Shown piece after piece: positions 40,051-49,460 of a DNA stretch of 64,000 nucleotides. The notes under the pieces were generated by a model, which ran no database searches, had not been told where the DNA came from, and saw nothing but the letters and a program-made list of their open reading frames with translations. Source of the stretch: Burkholderiales bacterium (lineage in GTDB: Bacteria > Pseudomonadota > Gammaproteobacteria > Burkholderiales > Burkholderiaceae_A); assembly GCA_027486725.1 (NCBI GenBank), contig JAIXOP010000009.1, positions 33,441-97,440 on the forward strand. Reading direction: 5' to 3'. Numbering within the stretch: position 1 is the first letter of the stretch; each line of letters starts with the position of its first letter. The translations under genes and the position numbers were made by a program.

Positions 40051-40104
40051 GATGGTTGGGGGATGGTTGAGGGGGTGGTTGAGGGGGTGGTTGAGGGGGT
40101 GGTC
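40051..40104. repeat. 12-bp tandem repeat upstream of the RidA-like gene
   Basis: gatggttgaggg ggtggttgaggg ggtggttgaggg ggtggtctcact, preceded by gatggttgggg. Confidence 0.88.
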
Positions 40105-40122
40105 TCACTGCGCCGCCGCGCA

Positions 40123-41475
40123 TCATGCGCCAACGATGGCCTGTCCGCAGACCCGCAGGGTCTGTCCGCGCAGGCCAGCAGCCTCGGGGGAAAGGAAAAA
40201 GCAGGCGGCCTCGGCCACATCGCGGGGCTGCCCCGCCTGCGACAGCGAGTTCATGCGGCGCCCCACCTCGCGCATCAGCAGGGGAATCTTGGCGGTCATC
40301 TCGGTCTCAATGAAGCCCGGTGCGATGGCGTTGACGATCAGGTCCGGGCGCTGGTGGCTCCGGAATTGGGCATAGCCTCGCACGGCCGCCTTGGTGAAGC
40401 TGTAGTTGGTCTGTCCCGCCGCACCAGCGATGCCGTTGATGGATGAGAGCAGGACCTCACGGGCGCTGGGTGCCCAGGCATTGGCGGCATCCAGCCGGGC
40501 ATCGATGGCCTGAATCGCCTGCAGATTCACCGCCAGCACCGCATCCCATTCGCTGCCCTTCATGTTGCGCAGCAGCCGATCTCGGGTAATGCCTGCGTTG
40601 TGCACCACGCCCGACAATTTCTCGGTGCCCAGGGCCGCCAGGATGGCATCCCCGGCCTGTGGGCTGGTGATGTCGAGCGCTAGGGCACGCGCCCCGAGGG
40701 CGGTGGCCAGCGACTGCAGCGCGTCCTGCGCTGCGGGCACATCGACCAGCAGCAGTCCAAAGCCTTCTTCATGCAGCCTCTGGGCAGTGGCCCTGCCCAG
40801 GCCACGCGCAGCACCGGTGACCAGCACCTGGCCCAGGCGCCGATCGCCCACAGCGCCGCCCCGCAGCTCCAAGCTCTGGCCCGAGACGTAGGTGCTGCGC
40901 CCACTCAGGAAAAATCGCAGGGCATGGCGCAGGCCATCGGCCGATGGCTCTTCCACGGCCAGCAGATTGGCGGTGCTGCCGTTGCGGCCGATCTCTTTGG
41001 CCAGGGATCGGACAAATCCCTCCAGTCCGCAGCGAACGACACTGCGGGCATCAGCGCTGGGCAGCGCATCGGCAATGAGCAGAACCTTCGCCTGCCGAGA
41101 GAGCTGCCGCAGCAGGGGCTGGAGGAATGAGCGCAGGCGGGCGAGATCCGTGACCTGGGCCACGCCTCGCGCATCGACCACGGCAAAGTCCACGCGGGCC
41201 TGCGCCGACCAGACGGGGCCGGGCATGACCTGGCCGCCCATCGAGGCGATGGCATCCACCAGATCCTTCGAATGGCCCGACCCTGCCGCCGCACCACCCG
41301 CCAGGGCGGTGACCACCCCGTGCAACCCCGAGAGGGCATCGGGCCGCGTGCCGCCGGCCACACGGCGAAGGGCCACGGGCTGGGGAAGGCCAAGGCCGGA
41401 GAGCAGTCGACGACCCCAGGGGTGTGCGGCCATCGAGACCAGGCGGTCGGGGGGTGGGGGCAGGGTGGTGATCAT
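40123..41475 (-). CDS. Long-form 3-oxoacyl-ACP/CoA reductase (FabG-like SDR with extra N-terminal Rossmann-like domain)
   Basis: 450 aa; VLVTGAARGLGRATAQRL, GVVHNAGITRDRLLRNMKGSEWDAVLAVNL, YSFTKAAVRGYA, NAIAPGFIETEMTAKIP. Confidence 0.88.
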   Translation of the reverse strand: MITTLPPPPDRLVSMAAHPWGRRLLSGLGLPQPVALRRVAGGTRPDALSGLHGVVTALAGGAAAGSGHSKDLVDAIASMGGQVMPGPVWSAQARVDFAVVDARGVAQVTDLARLRSFLQPLLRQLSRQAKVLLIADALPSADARSVVRCGLEGFVRSLAKEIGRNGSTANLLAVEEPSADGLRHALRFFLSGRSTYVSGQSLELRGGAVGDRRLGQVLVTGAARGLGRATAQRLHEEGFGLLLVDVPAAQDALQSLATALGARALALDITSPQAGDAILAALGTEKLSGVVHNAGITRDRLLRNMKGSEWDAVLAVNLQAIQAIDARLDAANAWAPSAREVLLSSINGIAGAAGQTNYSFTKAAVRGYAQFRSHQRPDLIVNAIAPGFIETEMTAKIPLLMREVGRRMNSLSQAGQPRDVAEAACFFLSPEAAGLRGQTLRVCGQAIVGA

Positions 41476-41565
41476 CGCGGCATTCTAGGGCCCTGCCCTC
41501 GGGCGCGTGAGAACCCCGCCCGCAGCAGGCGCGCAGCAGCCGTCCAGCAGGCGTGCGAGAATCCG

Positions 41566-41575
41566 AACGATCGTT
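41566..41575. promoter_or_regulatory. Palindrome AACGATCGTT between divergent reductase and thiolase genes; candidate operator
   Basis: Perfect 10-bp inverted repeat in the divergent intergenic region. Confidence 0.4.
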
Positions 41576-41636
41576 TGATTTTCACCAATGCCCCCATCGA
41601 CGTGGCCCCGCCGACGTCCCTCTTTTGGAGATTCCC

Positions 41637-42917
41637 ATGAATGTTGGTTCTGTTCGTCGCGTCGTCATCGCTGGCGCCCTGCGAATTCCGTTTGCCCGCT
41701 CCAATACGGCCTACGCCGAACTGAGCAACCTCACCATGCTCTCGGATGTGCTGACGGCCCTGGTGAAGAAGACCGGCCTTGAGGGCGTGCGCCTGGGTGA
41801 GGTCGTGGGCGGCGCGGTGATGAAGCACTCCCGCGACTGGAACATGGTCCGCGAGGCCGTCATCTCGACCCCGCTGGATCCCGCAACCCCAGCCTACGAT
41901 GTGCAGCAGGCCTGCGGCACGGGCCTGGAGGCCGCGATCCTCGTGGCCAACAAGATTGCCCTCGGTCAGATTGAGGCCGGCATCGCCTGCGGCACCGACA
42001 CCACCTCCGATGCGCCGATTGCCGTGAGCCGCAAGTTTCAGAAGAAGCTCATGCAGCTCAACCGGGCCAAGACCACCGGCCAGAAGCTGAAGATCGCCGC
42101 CGGCCTGCTCTCGCCGAGCACCTTCATTCCGGAAATCCCCCGCAACGCCGAGCCCCGCACTGGCCAGAGCATGGGCCAGCATGCCCAGATCACCGCCGAT
42201 CGGCTCGGCGTTGGCCGTCGGGAGCAAGATGAGCTCGCCCTGGCATCGCACCAGAACCTGGCCAAGGCCTACGACGCAGGCTTCTTCAAGGATCTGGTCA
42301 TGCCCTACCATGGGCTCGAGCGCGACAACAATCTGCGCGCCAACAGCAGCATCGAAAAGCTTGCCAGCCTGAAGGGCGCCTTCACCCCCACCGGCAGCAT
42401 CACCGCGGCCAATGCCTCGCCGCTCACGGATGGTGCCTCGGCCGTGCTCCTGTGCACCGAGGAGTTCGCCAAGGAGCGGGGCCTGCCCGTGATGGCCTAC
42501 TTCCGCGCGGCCGAGACCGCGGCCGTCGATTTCCGCGAGGAGCGCGAGGGCCTGCTGATGGCACCGGCCTACGCCATCCCCCGCATGCTGCAGAAGCTCA
42601 ACCTGTCGCTGCAGGACTTCGACTTCTACGAGATCCACGAGGCCTTCGCGGCCGTGGTGCTCTCGACCCTCAAGGTCTGGGAGAGCGATGAGTATTGCCG
42701 TCAGCACCTGGGACTGTCGGCCGCGCTGGGCGCCATCGATCGCAGCAAGCTCAATGTCTATGGCAGCTCGATCGCTGCGGGCCATCCCTTTGCTGCCACG
42801 GGCGGTCGGGTGCTGGGCACCCTGGCCAAGATGCTTCAGGAAAAAGGCAGCGGCCGGGGCCTGATCTCGATCTGCGCCGCCGGCGGCCAGGGCGTGACCG
42901 CGATCCTCGAGCGCTGA
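41637..42917 (+). CDS. Acetyl-CoA C-acyltransferase (thiolase, FadI-like)
   Basis: DVQQACGTGLEAAILVANKI catalytic Cys, NASPLTDGASAVLL, YEIHEAFAAVVL, SSIAAGHPFAATGGRV, CAAGGQGVTAIL. Confidence 0.93.
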   Translation: MNVGSVRRVVIAGALRIPFARSNTAYAELSNLTMLSDVLTALVKKTGLEGVRLGEVVGGAVMKHSRDWNMVREAVISTPLDPATPAYDVQQACGTGLEAAILVANKIALGQIEAGIACGTDTTSDAPIAVSRKFQKKLMQLNRAKTTGQKLKIAAGLLSPSTFIPEIPRNAEPRTGQSMGQHAQITADRLGVGRREQDELALASHQNLAKAYDAGFFKDLVMPYHGLERDNNLRANSSIEKLASLKGAFTPTGSITAANASPLTDGASAVLLCTEEFAKERGLPVMAYFRAAETAAVDFREEREGLLMAPAYAIPRMLQKLNLSLQDFDFYEIHEAFAAVVLSTLKVWESDEYCRQHLGLSAALGAIDRSKLNVYGSSIAAGHPFAATGGRVLGTLAKMLQEKGSGRGLISICAAGGQGVTAILER

Positions 42918-42948
42918 TCCCGAGGGCCGTGCTGCCCGCGGATGACCG

Positions 42949-44142
42949 CTAGCGCTTCACCACCGCCAGGCCCTTGAGGTATTCGCCCTCGGGGAACCAG
43001 AGGGTCTGGGGGTGGTCGGGCGCGGCGCTCAGGCGGTCCAGCACAGCCGCATCCACGCCGGCGTCCATCGCGGCCCCGGCAACAATCTTGTGAAAGAGCT
43101 CGGGGCCCACGCCCCCAGAGCACGAGAAGGTCAGCAGCAGCCCTCCAGGGGAGAGCAGCCGCAACGCCAGCCGATTGATGTCTTTGTAGGCCCGCGCCGC
43201 CCGGTCCGCATGGGCTGCCGAGGGGGCGAACTTGGGTGGATCCAGCACGATCGCATCGAACTGCTCGCCGCGCTGGATGGCCTCGCGCAGGGTCTGATTC
43301 ACATCGGCATCGAGCGTGCGGTGGCCGCTGGGATCAAAGCCCCCATGGGTGGCGTTCAGTGCCACGTTCTCCTGGGCCTTGGCGAGGGCCGGCCCCGAGG
43401 AGTCCACACTCCAGACCTCTCGTGCGCCACCGGCCAGCGCCGCCACCGAAAAGCCTCCGGTGTAGCAGTAGCAGTTCATCACCCGTTGGGCGCCGAGCTG
43501 GGCCACCCACTGCCCAAAGCGGTGGCGGTTGTCGCGCTGATCGAGGTAGAAGCCCGTCTTGTGGCCCTCGGCCACATCCACCCGCAGCCGAATCCGATGC
43601 TCGTGAAGCTCGAGGCTGCTCGCGCCGGGCTCGGTCAGCCAGCCCTTGCGCAGGGCCAGACCCTCGAGCTGACGCACGCCCGCGTCCGAGCGCTCGTAGG
43701 CCAGGGTCAGGCCGGTCAGCGATTGAAGGGCAGCCAGGATCTCGGTGCGCCAGCGCTCTGCACCTGCCGACATGAATTGCACCGAGAGCAGGCGGTCGTA
43801 GCGATCGACAATCAAGCCGGGCAGTCCGTCGGCCTCGCCGTGCACCAGCCGCACGCCATTGCTGGGCACCGCGAGCCGATCGCGGTAGGCGATGGCCGCA
43901 GCGATCCGTCGGCGAAAGAAGTCGGCATCGATGGTCTCGTGGGGATCGCGGCTCCAGAGGCGCAGTCGAATCTGCGAGCGCGGACTGTACGCCGCCCAGC
44001 CCAGGAACTCGCCCTCGGCGCTCTCCACGCGAACCGTGTCGCCGGAGTCGGCACCACCCTTGGCCACGCTGCCCTGAAAAATCCATGGGTGCCCTCGAAC
44101 CACCGAACGTTCTTTGCCGGGCTTGAGTAAAACGGTGTTCAT
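42949..44142 (-). CDS. rlmI: Class I SAM-dependent rRNA methyltransferase (RlmI-like)
   Basis: PUA-like HPWIFQGSVAK, GLIVDRYDRLLSVQFMSAGAE, VMNCYCYTGGFSVAALAGGA, DAIVLDPPKFAPS. Confidence 0.9.
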   Translation of the reverse strand: MNTVLLKPGKERSVVRGHPWIFQGSVAKGGADSGDTVRVESAEGEFLGWAAYSPRSQIRLRLWSRDPHETIDADFFRRRIAAAIAYRDRLAVPSNGVRLVHGEADGLPGLIVDRYDRLLSVQFMSAGAERWRTEILAALQSLTGLTLAYERSDAGVRQLEGLALRKGWLTEPGASSLELHEHRIRLRVDVAEGHKTGFYLDQRDNRHRFGQWVAQLGAQRVMNCYCYTGGFSVAALAGGAREVWSVDSSGPALAKAQENVALNATHGGFDPSGHRTLDADVNQTLREAIQRGEQFDAIVLDPPKFAPSAAHADRAARAYKDINRLALRLLSPGGLLLTFSCSGGVGPELFHKIVAGAAMDAGVDAAVLDRLSAAPDHPQTLWFPEGEYLKGLAVVKR

Positions 44143-44209
44143 GGGGGTTCTTCGCCTTGCCAATGCTGAGAGATTCCGCGAGTCTAGACCCTTCAACTTC
44201 GGAGCCCCC

Positions 44210-45094
44210 ATGACCGACTCGCTTCTCATCACGCTGGGCCTGCCCATTTCCTTGTTCATCATCATGGTGGGCATGGGCCTGGCCCTGACCCCCCGCGACT
44301 TCACCATCATCGCGAGGTCGCCCAGGCCGGTGATCGTGGGCATGGCGCTGCAGATGCTGCTGTTGCCGGCCCTGGCCTTCGCCCTGGGCTTTGCCTTTGG
44401 GGGCGGGCTTCTGGCGGCAGCCCTGGTGCTGTGCGCCAGCCTGCCCGGGGGCACCACATCGAATGTGCTCACCTACCTCGCACGGGCCAACCTCGCCTTG
44501 TCGGTGGCCCTCACGGTGCTTGCGAGCATTGCTTCGCCGCTGGTCATGCCGGTGGCGCTCGAAATCGGCCTGCAGACCTTCCTTGGCCGCGACACCCCAC
44601 TGACCCTGCCTGCCGATCAGACCCTCGCCACCGTGCTGCTCATCGTGGTTTTGCCGGTGGCCCTGGGCATGCTGGTGCGGGCGCGGGCTCCGGAATTCGC
44701 GCAGCGCGCCGAGCCTTGGGTGGCGCGCTTCTCGATGCTGGTCCTCGCACTCATCATCGTCGGCATCGTGGCCTCGCAGTGGGCGCAGCTGCCGCAGTGG
44801 CTGTCGGTGGGCCTGCTGCCCACGCTGCTGCTCAATGTGCTGGCCCTCGGCCTGGGCATTCTCGTGGGCCGGCTGGCCGGGCTGTCGCTGGCGGATCAGC
44901 TCACCCTGGCCATTGAGTCGGGCATCAAGAACACCACGCTTGGCCTGACCATCGCGCTGTCGGTGATGCAGAGCGCAGAGATCGCAGTGCCGGTGGCGGT
45001 CTATGGGCTGCTGATGTATGCCACCGCCTTGCCCCTGTGCCTCTGGGGCCGCCGCATGGCCCGCAGAGCCGAGCACGCCGCACCCCAAGCCTAA
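44210..45094 (+). CDS. Bile acid:sodium symporter family transporter
   Basis: GMALQMLLLPALAFAL, CASLPGGTTSNVLTYLARANLALSVALT, AIESGIKNTTLGLTIA. Confidence 0.85.
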   Translation: MTDSLLITLGLPISLFIIMVGMGLALTPRDFTIIARSPRPVIVGMALQMLLLPALAFALGFAFGGGLLAAALVLCASLPGGTTSNVLTYLARANLALSVALTVLASIASPLVMPVALEIGLQTFLGRDTPLTLPADQTLATVLLIVVLPVALGMLVRARAPEFAQRAEPWVARFSMLVLALIIVGIVASQWAQLPQWLSVGLLPTLLLNVLALGLGILVGRLAGLSLADQLTLAIESGIKNTTLGLTIALSVMQSAEIAVPVAVYGLLMYATALPLCLWGRRMARRAEHAAPQA

Positions 45095-45100
45095 GGCCGT

Positions 45101-46069
45101 ATGGATTCCGTATCGCAGGCGGCCCTGGGGGCCGCGGTCTGCCTGGCCGTGGCCGGCCGCCCCGCAGCCTACCGCCGCGCCGCCTGGTGGGGTGCTGGCC
45201 TGGGCACGCTGCCCGACCTCGACGTCGTCATCCCCTACGCCGATGCCATCGAATCGATGGTGTTTCACCGTGGCGAGAGCCATGCCTTCTTTTTTCAGGC
45301 CCTGGCTGCGCCGGTGTTTGCGTGGTTCATTCGTTGGTTCCATCGGCGCAGCGATGTCCCCGCGGGGGGATTCGCCCGATGGATGCTCGCGGTGTTTTTG
45401 GTGTTTTCCACCCACGCACTGCTCGATGCCTTCACCATTTACGGCACCCAGCTGGCGCTGCCCTTCAGCAACCACGCATTCCAGATCGGCAGCGTCTTCA
45501 TCATCGATCCCCTCTACACCCTTCCGCTGCTGCTGGGCCTCTGGCTGAGCCTGCGCAAGACCGCACCCCGGTCCTGGGGCAATGCCCTGGGCCTCCTCTT
45601 GAGCACGGCCTATCTGGGCTGGGGCCTGGCTGCCCAGTCTTGGGTCGAGGGCCAGGTCCGCCATGGCCTCGCCGCCCAAGGGGTGCCGGCCAATGCCCCA
45701 GTGCTCGTCAATCCGATGCCGTTTCAGAGCCTGGTCTGGCGGGTGGTGGTGCTGCACCCGACGGGACAGTTTCGGGAGGGCGTGGTGTCTTTGTTGAATC
45801 CGCCCAGCGATGCTCGGCCGGTGCAGTTGAAGCCCCTGCCGCGCGGCGACGATCTGCTCGCCCGATACCAGGCCCATCCCGGCGTGGTCCATCTGCAGCG
45901 CTTTGCCCAGGGCTTTGTGGCCATGAAGGAGACCGGCGGGCGCCTCGAGCTCATCGATCTGCGCATGGGCCGCGAGGGCAATTACTTCTTTCGCTTTGAT
46001 CTGGGCACGGCCGATGAGGCCGCGAGCCCCAGCCCACCGCTGGCCAGACGGCTGCCTCGGGGCTTCTAA
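45101..46069 (+). CDS. Membrane-bound metal-dependent hydrolase (YdjM/DUF457-like)
   Basis: GTLPDLDVVIPYADAIESMVFHRGESHAFFF, STHALLDAFTIYGTQL, TM segments. Confidence 0.85.
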   Translation: MDSVSQAALGAAVCLAVAGRPAAYRRAAWWGAGLGTLPDLDVVIPYADAIESMVFHRGESHAFFFQALAAPVFAWFIRWFHRRSDVPAGGFARWMLAVFLVFSTHALLDAFTIYGTQLALPFSNHAFQIGSVFIIDPLYTLPLLLGLWLSLRKTAPRSWGNALGLLLSTAYLGWGLAAQSWVEGQVRHGLAAQGVPANAPVLVNPMPFQSLVWRVVVLHPTGQFREGVVSLLNPPSDARPVQLKPLPRGDDLLARYQAHPGVVHLQRFAQGFVAMKETGGRLELIDLRMGREGNYFFRFDLGTADEAASPSPPLARRLPRGF

Positions 46070-46086
46070 AAAGAGATCCAGAAACT

Positions 46087-46108
46087 GCCCACGGCGGAGC
46101 GCCTGGGC
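46087..46108 (+). other. Stem-loop upstream of the P-type ATPase
   Basis: GCCCA(c)GGCG-gag-CGCCTGGGC, 9 bp with one bulged C; no T-tract. Confidence 0.45.
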
Positions 46109-46138
46109 ATAGCATGGTGCTTCCGCGTCGGAGGCCCC

Positions 46139-48286
46139 ATGGATCACACCCAGCACGCCGCCCACTCATTGCCCGGGGAATACATCTGCCCCATGCATCC
46201 AGAGATTCGTCAGATGGGTGCGGGGGCCTGCCCGATCTGTGGGATGGCGCTGGAGCCGGCCATGGCCGCGGGCACATCCACCGAAAACCTGGAGCTGAAG
46301 GACATGTCCCGGCGGTTTTGGTGGGCCCTGGCCCTGGCGGCGCCGGTCGTGGTGCTTGAGATGGGGGGTCATCTGGTGGGCACAGCCCACTGGATCGATC
46401 CCCAGATTTCGAGCTGGATCCAAATGGTGTTGGGGTCGCCGGTGGTGTTCTGGGCGGGTGCGCCTTTCTTTGCGCGCGCGGGAGTGTCCATTCAACACCG
46501 CAGCCCCAATATGTTCACGCTCATCGCGATGGGCACCGGGGCTGCATGGCTCTACAGCATGGTCGGCACGCTCGCGCCAGGGCTGTTTCCAGCCGATCTG
46601 CGCTTGGCCGAGGGCGGGGTGGCGGTCTATTTCGAGGCGGCCTCGGTCATCACCGTGTTGGTGCTGCTGGGGCAGGTGCTCGAGCTGCGCGCCCGGGAGC
46701 GGACCTCGGGAGCAATCCGGGCCCTGCTCGACCTCGCGCCCAAGACGGCGGTGCGCCTTGCAACATCGGGGCAAGACGAGACCGTCCCCATCGACTCGAT
46801 TCGCGTCGGCGATCTGCTGCGTGTTCGGCCGGGCGAGAAGATCCCCGTGGATGGGGAGCTCACCGAGGGCCGGGGGACTGTCGACGAGTCCATGGTGACG
46901 GGCGAGTCCATGCCAGCGATGAAGGCCCCCGGCGCCAAGGTGACCTCGGGCACTCTGAACCAGACCGGCGGCTTCGTGATGCGGGCGGAGAAGGTGGGCG
47001 CCGACACGCTGCTCTCGCAGATCGTGCACATGGTGGCCAAGGCCCAGCGCAGTCGGGCCCCGATCCAGCGTCTGGCGGACATGACCGCTGGATGGTTCGT
47101 GCCCGCGGTGATGGGGGTGGCAGCGATCACCTTCATCGCCTGGATGATTTGGGGACCCAGCCCTGCACTGGCCTATGCCCTGATTGCCTCGGTCTCCGTT
47201 TTGATCATTGCCTGCCCCTGTGCCCTGGGCCTGGCAACGCCCATGTCGATCATGGTGGGCGTTGGCCGGGGCGCGCAGCATGGGGTATTGATTCGCGATG
47301 CGGAGGCGCTCGAGCGCATGGAGCGCATCGACACCCTGGTGGTGGACAAGACTGGAACCCTCACCGAGGGGCGCCCGCGCGTGGTGCACATCGAGGCAGC
47401 GCCGGGATGTTCGGCCGACGATCTTCTCGCCCAACTCGCCAGCGTCGAGCGCGCCAGCGAGCATCCCCTGGCCATGGCGGTGGTGGCGGCGGCCCTGGAC
47501 CGTGGCCTGTTGTTGAGCGAGGTCGTCGACTTCGACTCCCCCGTTGGCCAGGGGGTGCTGGGCAGGGTGGGCGGTGTGGCCATGGTGGCGGGTGCGGAGA
47601 GATTTCTAGTGGAGCGGGGCGTCCGCATCGAGGACCTGCCGGCCGGCGCCGAGCAGTGGCGCGCACGGTCTGCCACGGTCATCTGCGTGGGACTCGATGG
47701 CATTGCCGTGGGTTATGTCGCCATCGCCGACCCGATCAAGGCCAGCACCCCGGCCGCCCTGGATGCCCTGCGCCGGGCGGGGATGCGCATCGTGATGCTC
47801 ACCGGCGATGGCCTGACCACGGCGCGGGCGGTTGGCCGGGAGTTGGGCATCGACGAGGTGGTGGCCGAGGTGCTGCCCGAGGACAAGGCGCGGGTCGTGC
47901 AACGCCTGCGCAGCGAGGGCCGCAGCGTGGCCATGGCCGGCGATGGGGTGAACGACGCACCCGCCCTCGCGGCGGCCGAGGTGGGCATTGCCATGGGCAC
48001 GGGCACCGATGTCGCGATGGAAAGTGCAGGCATGACCCTGCTGCATGGGGATCTGATGGGCATCGTGCGTGCCCGCCGACTCTCGCAGGCGACGATGCGC
48101 AACATTCGGCAGAACCTCTTTCTGTCTTTTGCCTACAACGTCGCGGGCATTCCCTTGGCCGCCGGGGTGCTCTATCCGTTTCTGGGCGTTTTGCTCTCGC
48201 CCATCGTGGCCGCAGCGGCCATGACCCTGTCGTCGATCAGTGTGATCGGCAATGCCCTCAGGCTGCGGGGGGCGAAGATCGATTGA
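46139..48286 (+). CDS. copA: Copper-type P1B ATPase with N-terminal heavy-metal-binding domain
   Basis: YICPMHPEIRQMGAGACPICGMAL; TGES, IIACPCALGLATPMSI (CPC), DKTGTLTEG, SEHPLAMAV, GDGVNDAPAL. Confidence 0.93.
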   Translation: MDHTQHAAHSLPGEYICPMHPEIRQMGAGACPICGMALEPAMAAGTSTENLELKDMSRRFWWALALAAPVVVLEMGGHLVGTAHWIDPQISSWIQMVLGSPVVFWAGAPFFARAGVSIQHRSPNMFTLIAMGTGAAWLYSMVGTLAPGLFPADLRLAEGGVAVYFEAASVITVLVLLGQVLELRARERTSGAIRALLDLAPKTAVRLATSGQDETVPIDSIRVGDLLRVRPGEKIPVDGELTEGRGTVDESMVTGESMPAMKAPGAKVTSGTLNQTGGFVMRAEKVGADTLLSQIVHMVAKAQRSRAPIQRLADMTAGWFVPAVMGVAAITFIAWMIWGPSPALAYALIASVSVLIIACPCALGLATPMSIMVGVGRGAQHGVLIRDAEALERMERIDTLVVDKTGTLTEGRPRVVHIEAAPGCSADDLLAQLASVERASEHPLAMAVVAAALDRGLLLSEVVDFDSPVGQGVLGRVGGVAMVAGAERFLVERGVRIEDLPAGAEQWRARSATVICVGLDGIAVGYVAIADPIKASTPAALDALRRAGMRIVMLTGDGLTTARAVGRELGIDEVVAEVLPEDKARVVQRLRSEGRSVAMAGDGVNDAPALAAAEVGIAMGTGTDVAMESAGMTLLHGDLMGIVRARRLSQATMRNIRQNLFLSFAYNVAGIPLAAGVLYPFLGVLLSPIVAAAAMTLSSISVIGNALRLRGAKID

Positions 48287-49220
48287 CGGCGGGGGCCACT
48301 GTGCTCCCCGCGGATGTCGGCGTTGCTGGATCGACGTGCGTCATCATGTTGAGCACCGGGTGCTTGGCCATGACCCGGCGGCGTGCCTCGAGGGCGATGT
48401 CGTGGCCCTCGCGAACGCTCAGTGACTCGTCCACCTCCAGGTGCACATCGACCAGAAGCAGGTCGCCCGTGCGGCGCGTGCGCAGTCCATGCAGGCCAAG
48501 AATCCCCGGTGTGTTGGCAATCTCGGCTTGAATGCTCTGCAACTCGTCTTCGGTGGCCGCGCGGTCGGTGAGGTCGTGCATCGCATTCCACGCGAAGGTC
48601 CAGCCCATCTTGCCCACCATGAGGCCCACCACCAAGGCGGCCACAGGGTCGAGCAGGGGCAGCCCGAGCATGTTGCCCCCGATGCCGATGGCCACGACCA
48701 AGGACGACGCGGCATCGGAGCGTGCATGCCAGGCATTGGCCACCAGCATTCCCGACTTCACCCGCTCGGCCACCCCCAGCATGTAGCGAAACAGCGCTTC
48801 CTTGATCACCAAGGCGGCGAGGGCCGCCCACAGAGCCATGGCATGAACGGGCGGGATGTCCTCTGGGGCCTGGAGCTTGCCCACCGCCATCCAGGCCATG
48901 CCGACCCCCACCGCCAAGAGCAGCAGGCCCAGCACCAGAGAGGCTGCATTTTCGTAGCGGTGATGGCCATAGGGATGGTCGTCGTCGGCCTCCTTCTTGC
49001 TGTGGTGTGCCGCAAGCAATACGACGAAGTCAGAAAGAAGGTCCGACAGCGAATGGATGCCATCGGCGACCAGGGCCTGCGACCCAGACACCAGGCCCGC
49101 GGTGATCTGAGCGGCCGTCAGGCCCACATTGGTCACCACACTCACCCAGGTGCTGCGCTTGACCGCGGCATCCTTCTCGGCGGACTGGTCTTCCTCCATC
49201 CAGGGGTCGAGATGGTCCAT
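48258..49220 (-). CDS. Cation diffusion facilitator family transporter
   Basis: LVADGIHSLSDLLSDFVVLLAAHHSKKEADDDHPYGHHRYENAASLVLG, NAWHARSDAASSLVVAIGI. Confidence 0.93.
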   Translation of the reverse strand: MDHLDPWMEEDQSAEKDAAVKRSTWVSVVTNVGLTAAQITAGLVSGSQALVADGIHSLSDLLSDFVVLLAAHHSKKEADDDHPYGHHRYENAASLVLGLLLLAVGVGMAWMAVGKLQAPEDIPPVHAMALWAALAALVIKEALFRYMLGVAERVKSGMLVANAWHARSDAASSLVVAIGIGGNMLGLPLLDPVAALVVGLMVGKMGWTFAWNAMHDLTDRAATEDELQSIQAEIANTPGILGLHGLRTRRTGDLLLVDVHLEVDESLSVREGHDIALEARRRVMAKHPVLNMMTHVDPATPTSAGSTVAPAVNRSSPPAA

Positions 49221-49293
49221 GGGCGGCTCCAATGTGAATTCTGGGCTCAGTTGAGCACAGTTTGCCTTCCAATTGTCTGCCGCCGCCAGAACG

Positions 49294-49323
49294 AAAAAGC
49301 CCAACCGAGGCGGGTTGGGCTTT
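49294..49323 (-). terminator. Intrinsic terminator downstream of tRNA-Phe
   Basis: Minus strand AAGCCCAACCCGCCTCGGTTGGGCTTTTT. Confidence 0.8.
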
Positions 49324-49328
49324 GAATA

Positions 49329-49404
49329 TGGTGGCCAAGGGCGGAATCGAACCACCGACACGCGGATTTTCAATCCGCTGCTCTACCAACTGAGCTACTT
49401 GGCC
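49329..49404 (-). tRNA. tRNA-Phe (anticodon GAA)
   Basis: Minus strand GGCCAAGTAGCTCAGTTGGTAGAGCAGCGGATTGAAAATCCGC...TTCGATTCCGCCCTTGGCCACCA; CCA encoded. Confidence 0.97.
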
Positions 49405-49460
49405 ACAGAGCGCGCAAGTATACAGCACTCGCCGGCGGCGTCCGCACCTATGCTTCGTCC

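Noticed and set aside
43334-46165. 943-aa minus-strand ORF
   Set aside because: Alternate/antisense frame across rlmI, transporter and hydrolase genes with clear sense-strand domains; Gln/Gly/His/Arg-rich artefact.
46546-48531. 661-aa plus-strand ORF
   Set aside because: Shifted frame within the copA-like gene; Gly/Arg-rich composition and no motif.
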